Origin: Flectonema sp. DT1601
Taxonomy: Eukaryota > Euglenozoa > Diplonemea > Diplonemida > Diplonemidae
NCBI GenBank assembly: GCA_964019425.1
Contig: OZ025837.1
Span: 186,001-250,000 of the forward strand
Length of the DNA: 64,000 nucleotides
Direction: 5' to 3'
Positions 9,392 to 20,816 of the stretch are shown one piece after another. A model generated the notes under the pieces. That model worked only from the letters and a program-made list of their open reading frames with translations, did not search any database and was not told where the DNA came from. The position numbers and the translations under genes were made by a program. Within the stretch, counting starts at the first letter, position 1. Every line of letters starts with the position of its first letter.

Positions 9392-9553
9392 GAAAATATG
9401 GAATTTTGAAACCAGCGGTGAGTAAAATCACTTCCCAGACACGGAATTGCATTTTTTGAGTATAAAATATCTTGTGAAAAGTGGTCGGATTCACACTTAG
9501 GGACTGTCAGATACCCGTGGCCCAAAATTGTACCCTACTTTTGGCACGTTCTC
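9392..9553 (-). repeat. Right terminal inverted repeat of the transposon
   Basis: Mirror of 6974-7135 with three mismatches close to the tip. The interval 9254-9391 between the gene stop and this TIR is AT-rich and holds nothing else I can identify. Confidence 0.95.
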
Positions 9554-9557
9554 ATAT
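9554..9557 (+). repeat. Right target-site duplication of the transposon
   Basis: ATAT, the partner of 6970-6973. The T8-C-T14 tract of the array spacer resumes at once after it. Confidence 0.75.
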
Positions 9558-10305
9558 TTTTTTTCTTTTTTTTTTTTTTCCATCAGAACCGGCTTCCATC
9601 CCGCACACAGAGAAGACACCGCCACCGCCACCGCCACCCTTCAGTCGAAAGATAGATGCATGTCAAAACGGAGGTGAGGCGTTGCTTTTTTCCCCCTCGG
9701 TTCGCTGTTTCTTCTTTTGCTTTCCAGCCGCCGTGTGGGGGAAAAAGAAAAAAAAAGCAACTTGGAGCCTGCCGCGAACAACACAAAATAATTAAGAAAA
9801 GAGGTGAAAAGGCTTTGCGCCGCCAAGCAAAGTCGCCTTTCTAACCCGCCAACCGAAAATGCATGCAGCAAACGCTCCCCCCGCTCCCCCCCGCTCTTCT
9901 GTGGGCCACGCAGCCAACACCAGGAAGACAAGAGGACCACAAGAACCGATCGAGGGGGAAAAGAAAGAAACGCGGAGAATACCCTGGCAAGAGCTCGGTA
10001 TCCACCCCCACGGAGGGCCAAAAATTGCCGACGAAGAAAAAGGACGGAATGGGTTTCAGTTCGCTTTTTCTCGGAAAGAACAAAGAAAAGAATGGCCCAC
10101 GTGGTGTGGGGAAAACGAGTTGGAACTCGGAAAACACAACAACAAGAAAGTCCTTGTTGGTGCGCACGTGACAGGCAAAAAGGAAAAAAAAAGGTTGGTG
10201 GGTGTCGCGTCCCAGCCAAAAAAAAAAAAAAGGAAGCAGCAGAAGAAGAACAGGGGTGCCCGAATACCTGTTCTGTTGTTCGCGCCGCGCGTGTTCCCCA
10301 TCATC

Positions 10306-11088
10306 CTACTGAAAGGCCGCCTCCGACAGAGCACAGTTGGTGCATCCCCCGCGGCCGCACAACGGAGGAACGCAAGGTCCCTGAAGCATCCTCGGGCACC
10401 AGTCGTCAACACACTGTCCGTAGATGATTCTGCACTGGTCGTATCCCGAGGTCTCGCACTTGTCAAGCGCGAGAGCCGAGCAGTCCACGCCGTCGCTGGC
10501 CAACGACGCGAACATCAGCCTCACGTTCGAATCCATGTCCACTCTCTCGAGGTGGTTTCGCGGAACCTGCTTCCTGAACGACATGAACTTGTGCTTGTCC
10601 TCCCCCGCGTCGCTGATGAACTTCGGGCCGCACTGCGAAGGAGTCCAACCCTCGGTCACCAGGTAGTCCCTGAAGTCCGCGTTCAGCCCGGCCTCGCATC
10701 CCGCACACTTGTAGATGTTGATGTAGATGTCGCACATCTTTATCGACGGGTGGTCCGCGCACCAGAACCTCATGAACGAACCCGCCGCGATGTTCCATGG
10801 CGGGATGTAGGCGGCGTTCAGGATCTGGGACTCGGGGATGTGGAAGAACCTCGAACCAGCGGTTTCCGGGTCGATCCATCCAGGCATGTTGTTGGCCACC
10901 TGCCCGCCCCCGAGAGAGATCAACGTTCCGCTGCTCACCGTTGCCGCGCCGCTCGTGTCAGGCGTCCCGAACACGCACCAACAGGTGTCCTTCGGGTACT
11001 GAGCCAGCGCCGCTTGCAGGGCAGGCGAGTCTTGAGCTTGCGCAGCTGCGACGAATGCAGAGAAGATCATGGTTGCGATGGCCTTCAT
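10306..11088 (-). CDS. Cysteine-rich secreted protein, array copy 4
   Basis: Complete copy, protein as copy 1. Its upstream spacer carries the +3 microsatellite allele (11563-11586 then ATTCAG), shared only with copy 16. Confidence 0.82.
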   Translation of the reverse strand: MKAIATMIFSAFVAAAQAQDSPALQAALAQYPKDTCWCVFGTPDTSGAATVSSGTLISLGGGQVANNMPGWIDPETAGSRFFHIPESQILNAAYIPPWNIAAGSFMRFWCADHPSIKMCDIYINIYKCAGCEAGLNADFRDYLVTEGWTPSQCGPKFISDAGEDKHKFMSFRKQVPRNHLERVDMDSNVRLMFASLASDGVDCSALALDKCETSGYDQCRIIYGQCVDDWCPRMLQGPCVPPLCGRGGCTNCALSEAAFQ

Positions 11089-12253
11089 TATTGCTTTTTT
11101 TTTTTTTTTGTTTTTTTGTTTTTTTTGCACGAAAGGGGGCTTAGAGCAAAACCTGTTTTGAGAAGGAAGGCGTGACAAAAAAAGCAAACCACACGAGGCA
11201 AGACAACAAAGACTGCTACAGAACATCGCCCGTGCAATGCGGGAACACCGTAAACGTACGTGACCAGCAGCGTACGGCGCCCGAGAAGGGAAAGGGAAAG
11301 GGGAAAAGGAAAGGGAAAGGGAGGAAGGTGTTGTGTGTTGTGCATCTGAAAAAAAAGAGGCGAGAGGAAACAATTTGGCAAAAGAAAACGGTCGGTCCCA
11401 GAGGCGCGGCGCGGCGGCTCTCTAGCTTGAGCAGCCAGCCGCAAAAAGGAACAATAATAAAGATAACAAAGGCCTCGGCAAGAAAACGATTTTCTGACAT
11501 ATTTTTTTTCTTTTTTTTTTTTTTCCATCAGAACCGGCTTCCATCCCACACACAGAGAAGACACCGCCACCGCCACCGCCACCGCCATTCAGTCGAAAGA
11601 TAGATGCATGTCAAAACGGAGGTGAGGCGTTGCTTTTTTCCCCCTCGGTTCGCTGTTTCTTCTTTTGCTTTCCAGCCGCCGTGTGGGGGAAAAAGAAAAA
11701 AAAAGCAACTTGGAGCCTGCCGCGAACAACACAAAATAATTAAGAAAAGAGGTGAAAAGGCTTTGCGCCGCCAAGCAAAGTCGCCTTTCTAACCCGCCAA
11801 CCGAAAATGCATGCAGCAAACGCTCCCCCCGCTCCCCCCCGCTCTTCTGTGGGCCACGCAGCCAACACCAGGAAGACAAGAGGACCACAAGAACCGATCG
11901 AGGGGGAAAAGAAAGAAACGCGGAGAATACCCTGGCAAGAGCTCGGTATCCACCCCCACGGAGGGCCAAAAATTGCCGACGAAGAAAAAGGACGGAATGG
12001 GTTTCAGTTCGCTTTTTCTCGGAAAGAACAAAGAAAAGAATGGCCCACGTGGTGTGGGGAAAACGAGTTGGAACTCGGAAAACACAACAACAAGAAAGTC
12101 CTTGTTGGTGCGCACGTGACAGGCAAAAAGGAAAAAAAAAGGTTGGTGGGTGTCGCGTCCCAGCCAAAAAAAAAAAAAAGGAAGCAGCAGAAGAAGAACA
12201 GGGGTGCCCGAATACCTGTTCTGTTGTTCGCGCCGCGCGTGTTCCCCATCATC

Positions 12254-13036
12254 CTACTGAAAGGCCGCCTCCGACAGAGCACAGTTGGTGCATCCCCCGC
12301 GGCCGCACAACGGAGGAACGCAAGGTCCCTGAAGCATCCTCGGGCACCAGTCGTCAACACACTGTCCGTAGATGATTCTGCACTGGTCGTATCCCGAGGT
12401 CTCGCACTTGTCAAGCGCGAGAGCCGAGCAGTCCACGCCGTCGCTGGCCAACGACGCGAACATCAGCCTCACGTTCGAATCCATGTCCACTCTCTCGAGG
12501 TGGTTTCGCGGAACCTGCTTCCTGAACGACATGAACTTGTGCTTGTCCTCCCCCGCGTCGCTGATGAACTTCGGGCCGCACTGCGAAGGAGTCCAACCCT
12601 CGGTCACCAGGTAGTCCCTGAAGTCCGCGTTCAGCCCGGCCTCGCATCCCGCACACTTGTAGATGTTGATGTAGATGTCGCACATCTTTATCGACGGGTG
12701 GTCCGCGCACCAGAACCTCATGAACGAACCCGCCGCGATGTTCCATGGCGGGATGTAGGCGGCGTTCAGGATCTGGGACTCGGGGATGTGGAAGAACCTC
12801 GAACCAGCGGTTTCCGGGTCGATCCATCCAGGCATGTTGTTGGCCACCTGCCCGCCCCCGAGAGAGATCAACGTTCCGCTGCTCACCGTTGCCGCGCCGC
12901 TCGTGTCAGGCGTCCCGAACACGCACCAACAGGTGTCCTTCGGGTACTGAGCCAGCGCCGCTTGCAGGGCAGGCGAGTCTTGAGCTTGCGCAGCTGCGAC
13001 GAATGCAGAGAAGATCATGGTTGCGATGGCCTTCAT
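12254..13036 (-). CDS. Cysteine-rich secreted protein, array copy 5
   Basis: Complete copy, standard allele throughout; 1945 bp to the next copy. Confidence 0.82.
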   Translation of the reverse strand: MKAIATMIFSAFVAAAQAQDSPALQAALAQYPKDTCWCVFGTPDTSGAATVSSGTLISLGGGQVANNMPGWIDPETAGSRFFHIPESQILNAAYIPPWNIAAGSFMRFWCADHPSIKMCDIYINIYKCAGCEAGLNADFRDYLVTEGWTPSQCGPKFISDAGEDKHKFMSFRKQVPRNHLERVDMDSNVRLMFASLASDGVDCSALALDKCETSGYDQCRIIYGQCVDDWCPRMLQGPCVPPLCGRGGCTNCALSEAAFQ

Positions 13037-14198
13037 TATTGCTTTTTTTTTTTTTTTGTTTTTTTGTTTTTTTTGCACGAAAGGGGGCTTAGAGCAAAAC
13101 CTGTTTTGAGAAGGAAGGCGTGACAAAAAAAGCAAACCACACGAGGCAAGACAACAAAGACTGCTACAGAACATCGCCCGTGCAATGCGGGAACACCGTA
13201 AACGTACGTGACCAGCAGCGTACGGCGCCCGAGAAGGGAAAGGGAAAGGGGAAAAGGAAAGGGAAAGGGAGGAAGGTGTTGTGTGTTGTGCATCTGAAAA
13301 AAAAGAGGCGAGAGGAAACAATTTGGCAAAAGAAAACGGTCGGTCCCAGAGGCGCGGCGCGGCGGCTCTCTAGCTTGAGCAGCCAGCCGCAAAAAGGAAC
13401 AATAATAAAGATAACAAAGGCCTCGGCAAGAAAACGATTTTCTGACATATTTTTTTTCTTTTTTTTTTTTTTCCATCAGAACCGGCTTCCATCCCACACA
13501 CAGAGAAGACACCGCCACCGCCACCGCCACCCTTCAGTCGAAAGATAGATGCATGTCAAAACGGAGGTGAGGCGTTGCTTTTTTCCCCCTCGGTTCGCTG
13601 TTTCTTCTTTTGCTTTCCAGCCGCCGTGTGGGGGAAAAAGAAAAAAAAAGCAACTTGGAGCCTGCCGCGAACAACACAAAATAATTAAGAAAAGAGGTGA
13701 AAAGGCTTTGCGCCGCCAAGCAAAGTCGCCTTTCTAACCCGCCAACCGAAAATGCATGCAGCAAACGCTCCCCCCGCTCCCCCCCGCTCTTCTGTGGGCC
13801 ACGCAGCCAACACCAGGAAGACAAGAGGACCACAAGAACCGATCGAGGGGGAAAAGAAAGAAACGCGGAGAATACCCTGGCAAGAGCTCGGTATCCACCC
13901 CCACGGAGGGCCAAAAATTGCCGACGAAGAAAAAGGACGGAATGGGTTTCAGTTCGCTTTTTCTCGGAAAGAACAAAGAAAAGAATGGCCCACGTGGTGT
14001 GGGGAAAACGAGTTGGAACTCGGAAAACACAACAACAAGAAAGTCCTTGTTGGTGCGCACGTGACAGGCAAAAAGGAAAAAAAAAGGTTGGTGGGTGTCG
14101 CGTCCCAGCCAAAAAAAAAAAAAAGGAAGCAGCAGAAGAAGAACAGGGGTGCCCGAATACCTGTTCTGTTGTTCGCGCCGCGCGTGTTCCCCATCATC

Positions 14199-14981
14199 CT
14201 ACTGAAAGGCCGCCTCCGACAGAGCACAGTTGGTGCATCCCCCGCGGCCGCACAACGGAGGAACGCAAGGTCCCTGAAGCATCCTCGGGCACCAGTCGTC
14301 AACACACTGTCCGTAGATGATTCTGCACTGGTCGTATCCCGAGGTCTCGCACTTGTCAAGCGCGAGAGCCGAGCAGTCCACGCCGTCGCTGGCCAACGAC
14401 GCGAACATCAGCCTCACGTTCGAATCCATGTCCACTCTCTCGAGGTGGTTTCGCGGAACCTGCTTCCTGAACGACATGAACTTGTGCTTGTCCTCCCCCG
14501 CGTCGCTGATGAACTTCGGGCCGCACTGCGAAGGAGTCCAACCCTCGGTCACCAGGTAGTCCCTGAAGTCCGCGTTCAGCCCGGCCTCGCATCCCGCACA
14601 CTTGTAGATGTTGATGTAGATGTCGCACATCTTTATCGACGGGTGGTCCGCGCACCAGAACCTCATGAACGAACCCGCCGCGATGTTCCATGGCGGGATG
14701 TAGGCGGCGTTCAGGATCTGGGACTCGGGGATGTGGAAGAACCTCGAACCAGCGGTTTCCGGGTCGATCCATCCAGGCATGTTGTTGGCCACCTGCCCGC
14801 CCCCGAGAGAGATCAACGTTCCGCTGCTCACCGTTGCCGCGCCGCTCGTGTCAGGCGTCCCGAACACGCACCAACAGGTGTCCTTCGGGTACTGAGCCAG
14901 CGCCGCTTGCAGGGCAGGCGAGTCTTGAGCTTGCGCAGCTGCGACGAATGCAGAGAAGATCATGGTTGCGATGGCCTTCAT
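14199..14981 (-). CDS. Cysteine-rich secreted protein, array copy 6
   Basis: Complete copy, standard allele and standard spacer. Confidence 0.82.
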   Translation of the reverse strand: MKAIATMIFSAFVAAAQAQDSPALQAALAQYPKDTCWCVFGTPDTSGAATVSSGTLISLGGGQVANNMPGWIDPETAGSRFFHIPESQILNAAYIPPWNIAAGSFMRFWCADHPSIKMCDIYINIYKCAGCEAGLNADFRDYLVTEGWTPSQCGPKFISDAGEDKHKFMSFRKQVPRNHLERVDMDSNVRLMFASLASDGVDCSALALDKCETSGYDQCRIIYGQCVDDWCPRMLQGPCVPPLCGRGGCTNCALSEAAFQ

Positions 14982-16143
14982 TATTGCTTTTTTTTTTTTT
15001 TTGTTTTTTTGTTTTTTTTGCACGAAAGGGGGCTTAGAGCAAAACCTGTTTTGAGAAGGAAGGCGTGACAAAAAAAGCAAACCACACGAGGCAAGACAAC
15101 AAAGACTGCTACAGAACATCGCCCGTGCAATGCGGGAACACCGTAAACGTACGTGACCAGCAGCGTACGGCGCCCGAGAAGGGAAAGGGAAAGGGGAAAA
15201 GGAAAGGGAAAGGGAGGAAGGTGTTGTGTGTTGTGCATCTGAAAAAAAAGAGGCGAGAGGAAACAATTTGGCAAAAGAAAACGGTCGGTCCCAGAGGCGC
15301 GGCGCGGCGGCTCTCTAGCTTGAGCAGCCAGCCGCAAAAAGGAACAATAATAAAGATAACAAAGGCCTCGGCAAGAAAACGATTTTCTGACATATTTTTT
15401 TTCTTTTTTTTTTTTTTCCATCAGAACCGGCTTCCATCCCACACACAGAGAAGACACCGCCACCGCCACCGCCACCCTTCAGTCGAAAGATAGATGCATG
15501 TCAAAACGGAGGTGAGGCGTTGCTTTTTTCCCCCTCGGTTCGCTGTTTCTTCTTTTGCTTTCCAGCCGCCGTGTGGGGGAAAAAGAAAAAAAAAGCAACT
15601 TGGAGCCTGCCGCGAACAACACAAAATAATTAAGAAAAGAGGTGAAAAGGCTTTGCGCCGCCAAGCAAAGTCGCCTTTCTAACCCGCCAACCGAAAATGC
15701 ATGCAGCAAACGCTCCCCCCGCTCCCCCCCGCTCTTCTGTGGGCCACGCAGCCAACACCAGGAAGACAAGAGGACCACAAGAACCGATCGAGGGGGAAAA
15801 GAAAGAAACGCGGAGAATACCCTGGCAAGAGCTCGGTATCCACCCCCACGGAGGGCCAAAAATTGCCGACGAAGAAAAAGGACGGAATGGGTTTCAGTTC
15901 GCTTTTTCTCGGAAAGAACAAAGAAAAGAATGGCCCACGTGGTGTGGGGAAAACGAGTTGGAACTCGGAAAACACAACAACAAGAAAGTCCTTGTTGGTG
16001 CGCACGTGACAGGCAAAAAGGAAAAAAAAAGGTTGGTGGGTGTCGCGTCCCAGCCAAAAAAAAAAAAAAGGAAGCAGCAGAAGAAGAACAGGGGTGCCCG
16101 AATACCTGTTCTGTTGTTCGCGCCGCGCGTGTTCCCCATCATC

Positions 16144-16926
16144 CTACTGAAAGGCCGCCTCCGACAGAGCACAGTTGGTGCATCCCCCGCGGCCGCACAA
16201 CGGAGGAACGCAAGGTCCCTGAAGCATCCTCGGGCACCAGTCGTCAACACACTGTCCGTAGATGATTCTGCACTGGTCGTATCCCGAGGTCTCGCACTTG
16301 TCAAGCGCGAGAGCCGAGCAGTCCACGCCGTCGCTGGCCAACGACGCGAACATCAGCCTCACGTTCGAATCCATGTCCACTCTCTCGAGGTGGTTTCGCG
16401 GAACCTGCTTCCTGAACGACATGAACTTGTGCTTGTCCTCCCCCGCGTCGCTGATGAACTTCGGGCCGCACTGCGAAGGAGTCCAACCCTCGGTCACCAG
16501 GTAGTCCCTGAAGTCCGCGTTCAGCCCGGCCTCGCATCCCGCACACTTGTAGATGTTGATGTAGATGTCGCACATCTTTATCGACGGGTGGTCCGCGCAC
16601 CAGAACCTCATGAACGAACCCGCCGCGATGTTCCATGGCGGGATGTAGGCGGCGTTCAGGATCTGGGACTCGGGGATGTGGAAGAACCTCGAACCAGCGG
16701 TTTCCGGGTCGATCCATCCAGGCATGTTGTTGGCCACCTGCCCGCCCCCGAGAGAGATCAACGTTCCGCTGCTCACCGTTGCCGCGCCGCTCGTGTCAGG
16801 CGTCCCGAACACGCACCAACAGGTGTCCTTCGGGTACTGAGCCAGCGCCGCTTGCAGGGCAGGCGAGTCTTGAGCTTGCGCAGCTGCGACGAATGCAGAG
16901 AAGATCATGGTTGCGATGGCCTTCAT
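16144..16926 (-). CDS. Cysteine-rich secreted protein, array copy 7
   Basis: Complete copy, standard allele and standard spacer. Confidence 0.82.
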   Translation of the reverse strand: MKAIATMIFSAFVAAAQAQDSPALQAALAQYPKDTCWCVFGTPDTSGAATVSSGTLISLGGGQVANNMPGWIDPETAGSRFFHIPESQILNAAYIPPWNIAAGSFMRFWCADHPSIKMCDIYINIYKCAGCEAGLNADFRDYLVTEGWTPSQCGPKFISDAGEDKHKFMSFRKQVPRNHLERVDMDSNVRLMFASLASDGVDCSALALDKCETSGYDQCRIIYGQCVDDWCPRMLQGPCVPPLCGRGGCTNCALSEAAFQ

Positions 16927-18088
16927 TATTGCTTTTTTTTTTTTTTTGTTTTTTTGTTTTTTTTGCACGAAAGGGGGCTTAGAGCAAAACCTGTTTTGAG
17001 AAGGAAGGCGTGACAAAAAAAGCAAACCACACGAGGCAAGACAACAAAGACTGCTACAGAACATCGCCCGTGCAATGCGGGAACACCGTAAACGTACGTG
17101 ACCAGCAGCGTACGGCGCCCGAGAAGGGAAAGGGAAAGGGGAAAAGGAAAGGGAAAGGGAGGAAGGTGTTGTGTGTTGTGCATCTGAAAAAAAAGAGGCG
17201 AGAGGAAACAATTTGGCAAAAGAAAACGGTCGGTCCCAGAGGCGCGGCGCGGCGGCTCTCTAGCTTGAGCAGCCAGCCGCAAAAAGGAACAATAATAAAG
17301 ATAACAAAGGCCTCGGCAAGAAAACGATTTTCTGACATATTTTTTTTCTTTTTTTTTTTTTTCCATCAGAACCGGCTTCCATCCCACACACAGAGAAGAC
17401 ACCGCCACCGCCACCGCCACCCTTCAGTCGAAAGATAGATGCATGTCAAAACGGAGGTGAGGCGTTGCTTTTTTCCCCCTCGGTTCGCTGTTTCTTCTTT
17501 TGCTTTCCAGCCGCCGTGTGGGGGAAAAAGAAAAAAAAAGCAACTTGGAGCCTGCCGCGAACAACACAAAATAATTAAGAAAAGAGGTGAAAAGGCTTTG
17601 CGCCGCCAAGCAAAGTCGCCTTTCTAACCCGCCAACCGAAAATGCATGCAGCAAACGCTCCCCCCGCTCCCCCCCGCTCTTCTGTGGGCCACGCAGCCAA
17701 CACCAGGAAGACAAGAGGACCACAAGAACCGATCGAGGGGGAAAAGAAAGAAACGCGGAGAATACCCTGGCAAGAGCTCGGTATCCACCCCCACGGAGGG
17801 CCAAAAATTGCCGACGAAGAAAAAGGACGGAATGGGTTTCAGTTCGCTTTTTCTCGGAAAGAACAAAGAAAAGAATGGCCCACGTGGTGTGGGGAAAACG
17901 AGTTGGAACTCGGAAAACACAACAACAAGAAAGTCCTTGTTGGTGCGCACGTGACAGGCAAAAAGGAAAAAAAAAGGTTGGTGGGTGTCGCGTCCCAGCC
18001 AAAAAAAAAAAAAAGGAAGCAGCAGAAGAAGAACAGGGGTGCCCGAATACCTGTTCTGTTGTTCGCGCCGCGCGTGTTCCCCATCATC

Positions 18089-18871
18089 CTACTGAAAGGC
18101 CGCCTCCGACAGAGCACAGTTGGTGCATCCCCCGCGGCCGCACAACGGAGGAACGCAAGGTCCCTGAAGCATCCTCGGGCACCAGTCGTCAACACACTGT
18201 CCGTAGATGATTCTGCACTGGTCGTATCCCGAGGTCTCGCACTTGTCAAGCGCGAGAGCCGAGCAGTCCACGCCGTCGCTGGCCAACGACGCGAACATCA
18301 GCCTCACGTTCGAATCCATGTCCACTCTCTCGAGGTGGTTTCGCGGAACCTGCTTCCTGAACGACATGAACTTGTGCTTGTCCTCCCCCGCGTCGCTGAT
18401 GAACTTCGGGCCGCACTGCGAAGGAGTCCAACCCTCGGTCACCAGGTAGTCCCTGAAGTCCGCGTTCAGCCCGGCCTCGCATCCCGCACACTTGTAGATG
18501 TTGATGTAGATGTCGCACATCTTTATCGACGGGTGGTCCGCGCACCAGAACCTCATGAACGAACCCGCCGCGATGTTCCATGGCGGGATGTAGGCGGCGT
18601 TCAGGATCTGGGACTCGGGGATGTGGAAGAACCTCGAACCAGCGGTTTCCGGGTCGATCCATCCAGGCATGTTGTTGGCCACCTGCCCGCCCCCGAGAGA
18701 GATCAACGTTCCGCTGCTCACCGTTGCCGCGCCGCTCGTGTCAGGCGTCCCGAACACGCACCAACAGGTGTCCTTCGGGTACTGAGCCAGCGCCGCTTGC
18801 AGGGCAGGCGAGTCTTGAGCTTGCGCAGCTGCGACGAATGCAGAGAAGATCATGGTTGCGATGGCCTTCAT
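18089..18871 (-). CDS. Cysteine-rich secreted protein, array copy 8
   Basis: Complete copy, standard allele and standard spacer. Confidence 0.82.
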   Translation of the reverse strand: MKAIATMIFSAFVAAAQAQDSPALQAALAQYPKDTCWCVFGTPDTSGAATVSSGTLISLGGGQVANNMPGWIDPETAGSRFFHIPESQILNAAYIPPWNIAAGSFMRFWCADHPSIKMCDIYINIYKCAGCEAGLNADFRDYLVTEGWTPSQCGPKFISDAGEDKHKFMSFRKQVPRNHLERVDMDSNVRLMFASLASDGVDCSALALDKCETSGYDQCRIIYGQCVDDWCPRMLQGPCVPPLCGRGGCTNCALSEAAFQ

Positions 18872-20033
18872 TATTGCTTTTTTTTTTTTTTTGTTTTTTT
18901 GTTTTTTTTGCACGAAAGGGGGCTTAGAGCAAAACCTGTTTTGAGAAGGAAGGCGTGACAAAAAAAGCAAACCACACGAGGCAAGACAACAAAGACTGCT
19001 ACAGAACATCGCCCGTGCAATGCGGGAACACCGTAAACGTACGTGACCAGCAGCGTACGGCGCCCGAGAAGGGAAAGGGAAAGGGGAAAAGGAAAGGGAA
19101 AGGGAGGAAGGTGTTGTGTGTTGTGCATCTGAAAAAAAAGAGGCGAGAGGAAACAATTTGGCAAAAGAAAACGGTCGGTCCCAGAGGCGCGGCGCGGCGG
19201 CTCTCTAGCTTGAGCAGCCAGCCGCAAAAAGGAACAATAATAAAGATAACAAAGGCCTCGGCAAGAAAACGATTTTCTGACATATTTTTTTTCTTTTTTT
19301 TTTTTTTCCATCAGAACCGGCTTCCATCCCACACACAGAGAAGACACCGCCACCGCCACCGCCACCCTTCAGTCGAAAGATAGATGCATGTCAAAACGGA
19401 GGTGAGGCGTTGCTTTTTTCCCCCTCGGTTCGCTGTTTCTTCTTTTGCTTTCCAGCCGCCGTGTGGGGGAAAAAGAAAAAAAAAGCAACTTGGAGCCTGC
19501 CGCGAACAACACAAAATAATTAAGAAAAGAGGTGAAAAGGCTTTGCGCCGCCAAGCAAAGTCGCCTTTCTAACCCGCCAACCGAAAATGCATGCAGCAAA
19601 CGCTCCCCCCGCTCCCCCCCGCTCTTCTGTGGGCCACGCAGCCAACACCAGGAAGACAAGAGGACCACAAGAACCGATCGAGGGGGAAAAGAAAGAAACG
19701 CGGAGAATACCCTGGCAAGAGCTCGGTATCCACCCCCACGGAGGGCCAAAAATTGCCGACGAAGAAAAAGGACGGAATGGGTTTCAGTTCGCTTTTTCTC
19801 GGAAAGAACAAAGAAAAGAATGGCCCACGTGGTGTGGGGAAAACGAGTTGGAACTCGGAAAACACAACAACAAGAAAGTCCTTGTTGGTGCGCACGTGAC
19901 AGGCAAAAAGGAAAAAAAAAGGTTGGTGGGTGTCGCGTCCCAGCCAAAAAAAAAAAAAAGGAAGCAGCAGAAGAAGAACAGGGGTGCCCGAATACCTGTT
20001 CTGTTGTTCGCGCCGCGCGTGTTCCCCATCATC

Positions 20034-20816
20034 CTACTGAAAGGCCGCCTCCGACAGAGCACAGTTGGTGCATCCCCCGCGGCCGCACAACGGAGGAACG
20101 CAAGGTCCCTGAAGCATCCTCGGGCACCAGTCGTCAACACACTGTCCGTAGATGATTCTGCACTGGTCGTATCCCGAGGTCTCGCACTTGTCAAGCGCGA
20201 GAGCCGAGCAGTCCACGCCGTCGCTGGCCAACGACGCGAACATCAGCCTCACGTTCGAATCCATGTCCACTCTCTCGAGGTGGTTTCGCGGAACCTGCTT
20301 CCTGAACGACATGAACTTGTGCTTGTCCTCCCCCGCGTCGCTGATGAACTTCGGGCCGCACTGCGAAGGAGTCCAACCCTCGGTCACCAGGTAGTCCCTG
20401 AAGTCCGCGTTCAGCCCGGCCTCGCATCCCGCACACTTGTAGATGTTGATGTAGATGTCGCACATCTTTATCGACGGGTGGTCCGCGCACCAGAACCTCA
20501 TGAACGAACCCGCCGCGATGTTCCATGGCGGGATGTAGGCGGCGTTCAGGATCTGGGACTCGGGGATGTGGAAGAACCTCGAACCAGCGGTTTCCGGGTC
20601 GATCCATCCAGGCATGTTGTTGGCCACCTGCCCGCCCCCGAGAGAGATCAACGTTCCGCTGCTCACCGTTGCCGCGCCGCTCGTGTCAGGCGTCCCGAAC
20701 ACGCACCAACAGGTGTCCTTCGGGTACTGAGCCAGCGCCGCTTGCAGGGCAGGCGAGTCTTGAGCTTGCGCAGCTGCGACGAATGCAGAGAAGATCATGG
20801 TTGCGATGGCCTTCAT
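20034..20816 (-). CDS. Cysteine-rich secreted protein, array copy 9
   Basis: Complete copy, standard allele and standard spacer. Confidence 0.82.
   Translation of the reverse strand: MKAIATMIFSAFVAAAQAQDSPALQAALAQYPKDTCWCVFGTPDTSGAATVSSGTLISLGGGQVANNMPGWIDPETAGSRFFHIPESQILNAAYIPPWNIAAGSFMRFWCADHPSIKMCDIYINIYKCAGCEAGLNADFRDYLVTEGWTPSQCGPKFISDAGEDKHKFMSFRKQVPRNHLERVDMDSNVRLMFASLASDGVDCSALALDKCETSGYDQCRIIYGQCVDDWCPRMLQGPCVPPLCGRGGCTNCALSEAAFQ

Larger units (their letters stand above)
6974..9553 (+). mobile_element. DNA transposon with 162 bp TIRs, apparently complete
   Basis: A 2580 bp cut-and-paste element inserted into the T-rich part of one array spacer. Comparison with empty spacers gives exact boundaries: the interval between the flanking genes is 4529 bp against 1945 bp, an excess of 2584 bp equal to the element plus a 4 bp duplication. 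It has 162 bp terminal inverted repeats differing only at bases 5-7, one intact 664-codon gene, and short AT-rich stretches between gene and TIRs. High TIR identity, an open gene and a clean duplication point to a recent insertion. The superfamily is uncertain. A 4 bp AT duplication, GAG termini and a DDD-like HGKS..D core are compatible with a Sola-type element, but this is a guess from memory of that group. Confidence 0.9.

Noticed and set aside
6974-9553. Retroelement or virus-derived element on account of the CCHC zinc knuckle
   Set aside because: There is no reverse transcriptase, protease or capsid-like segment. The inverted repeats, short target duplication and DDE/D-like core identify a plain DNA transposon.
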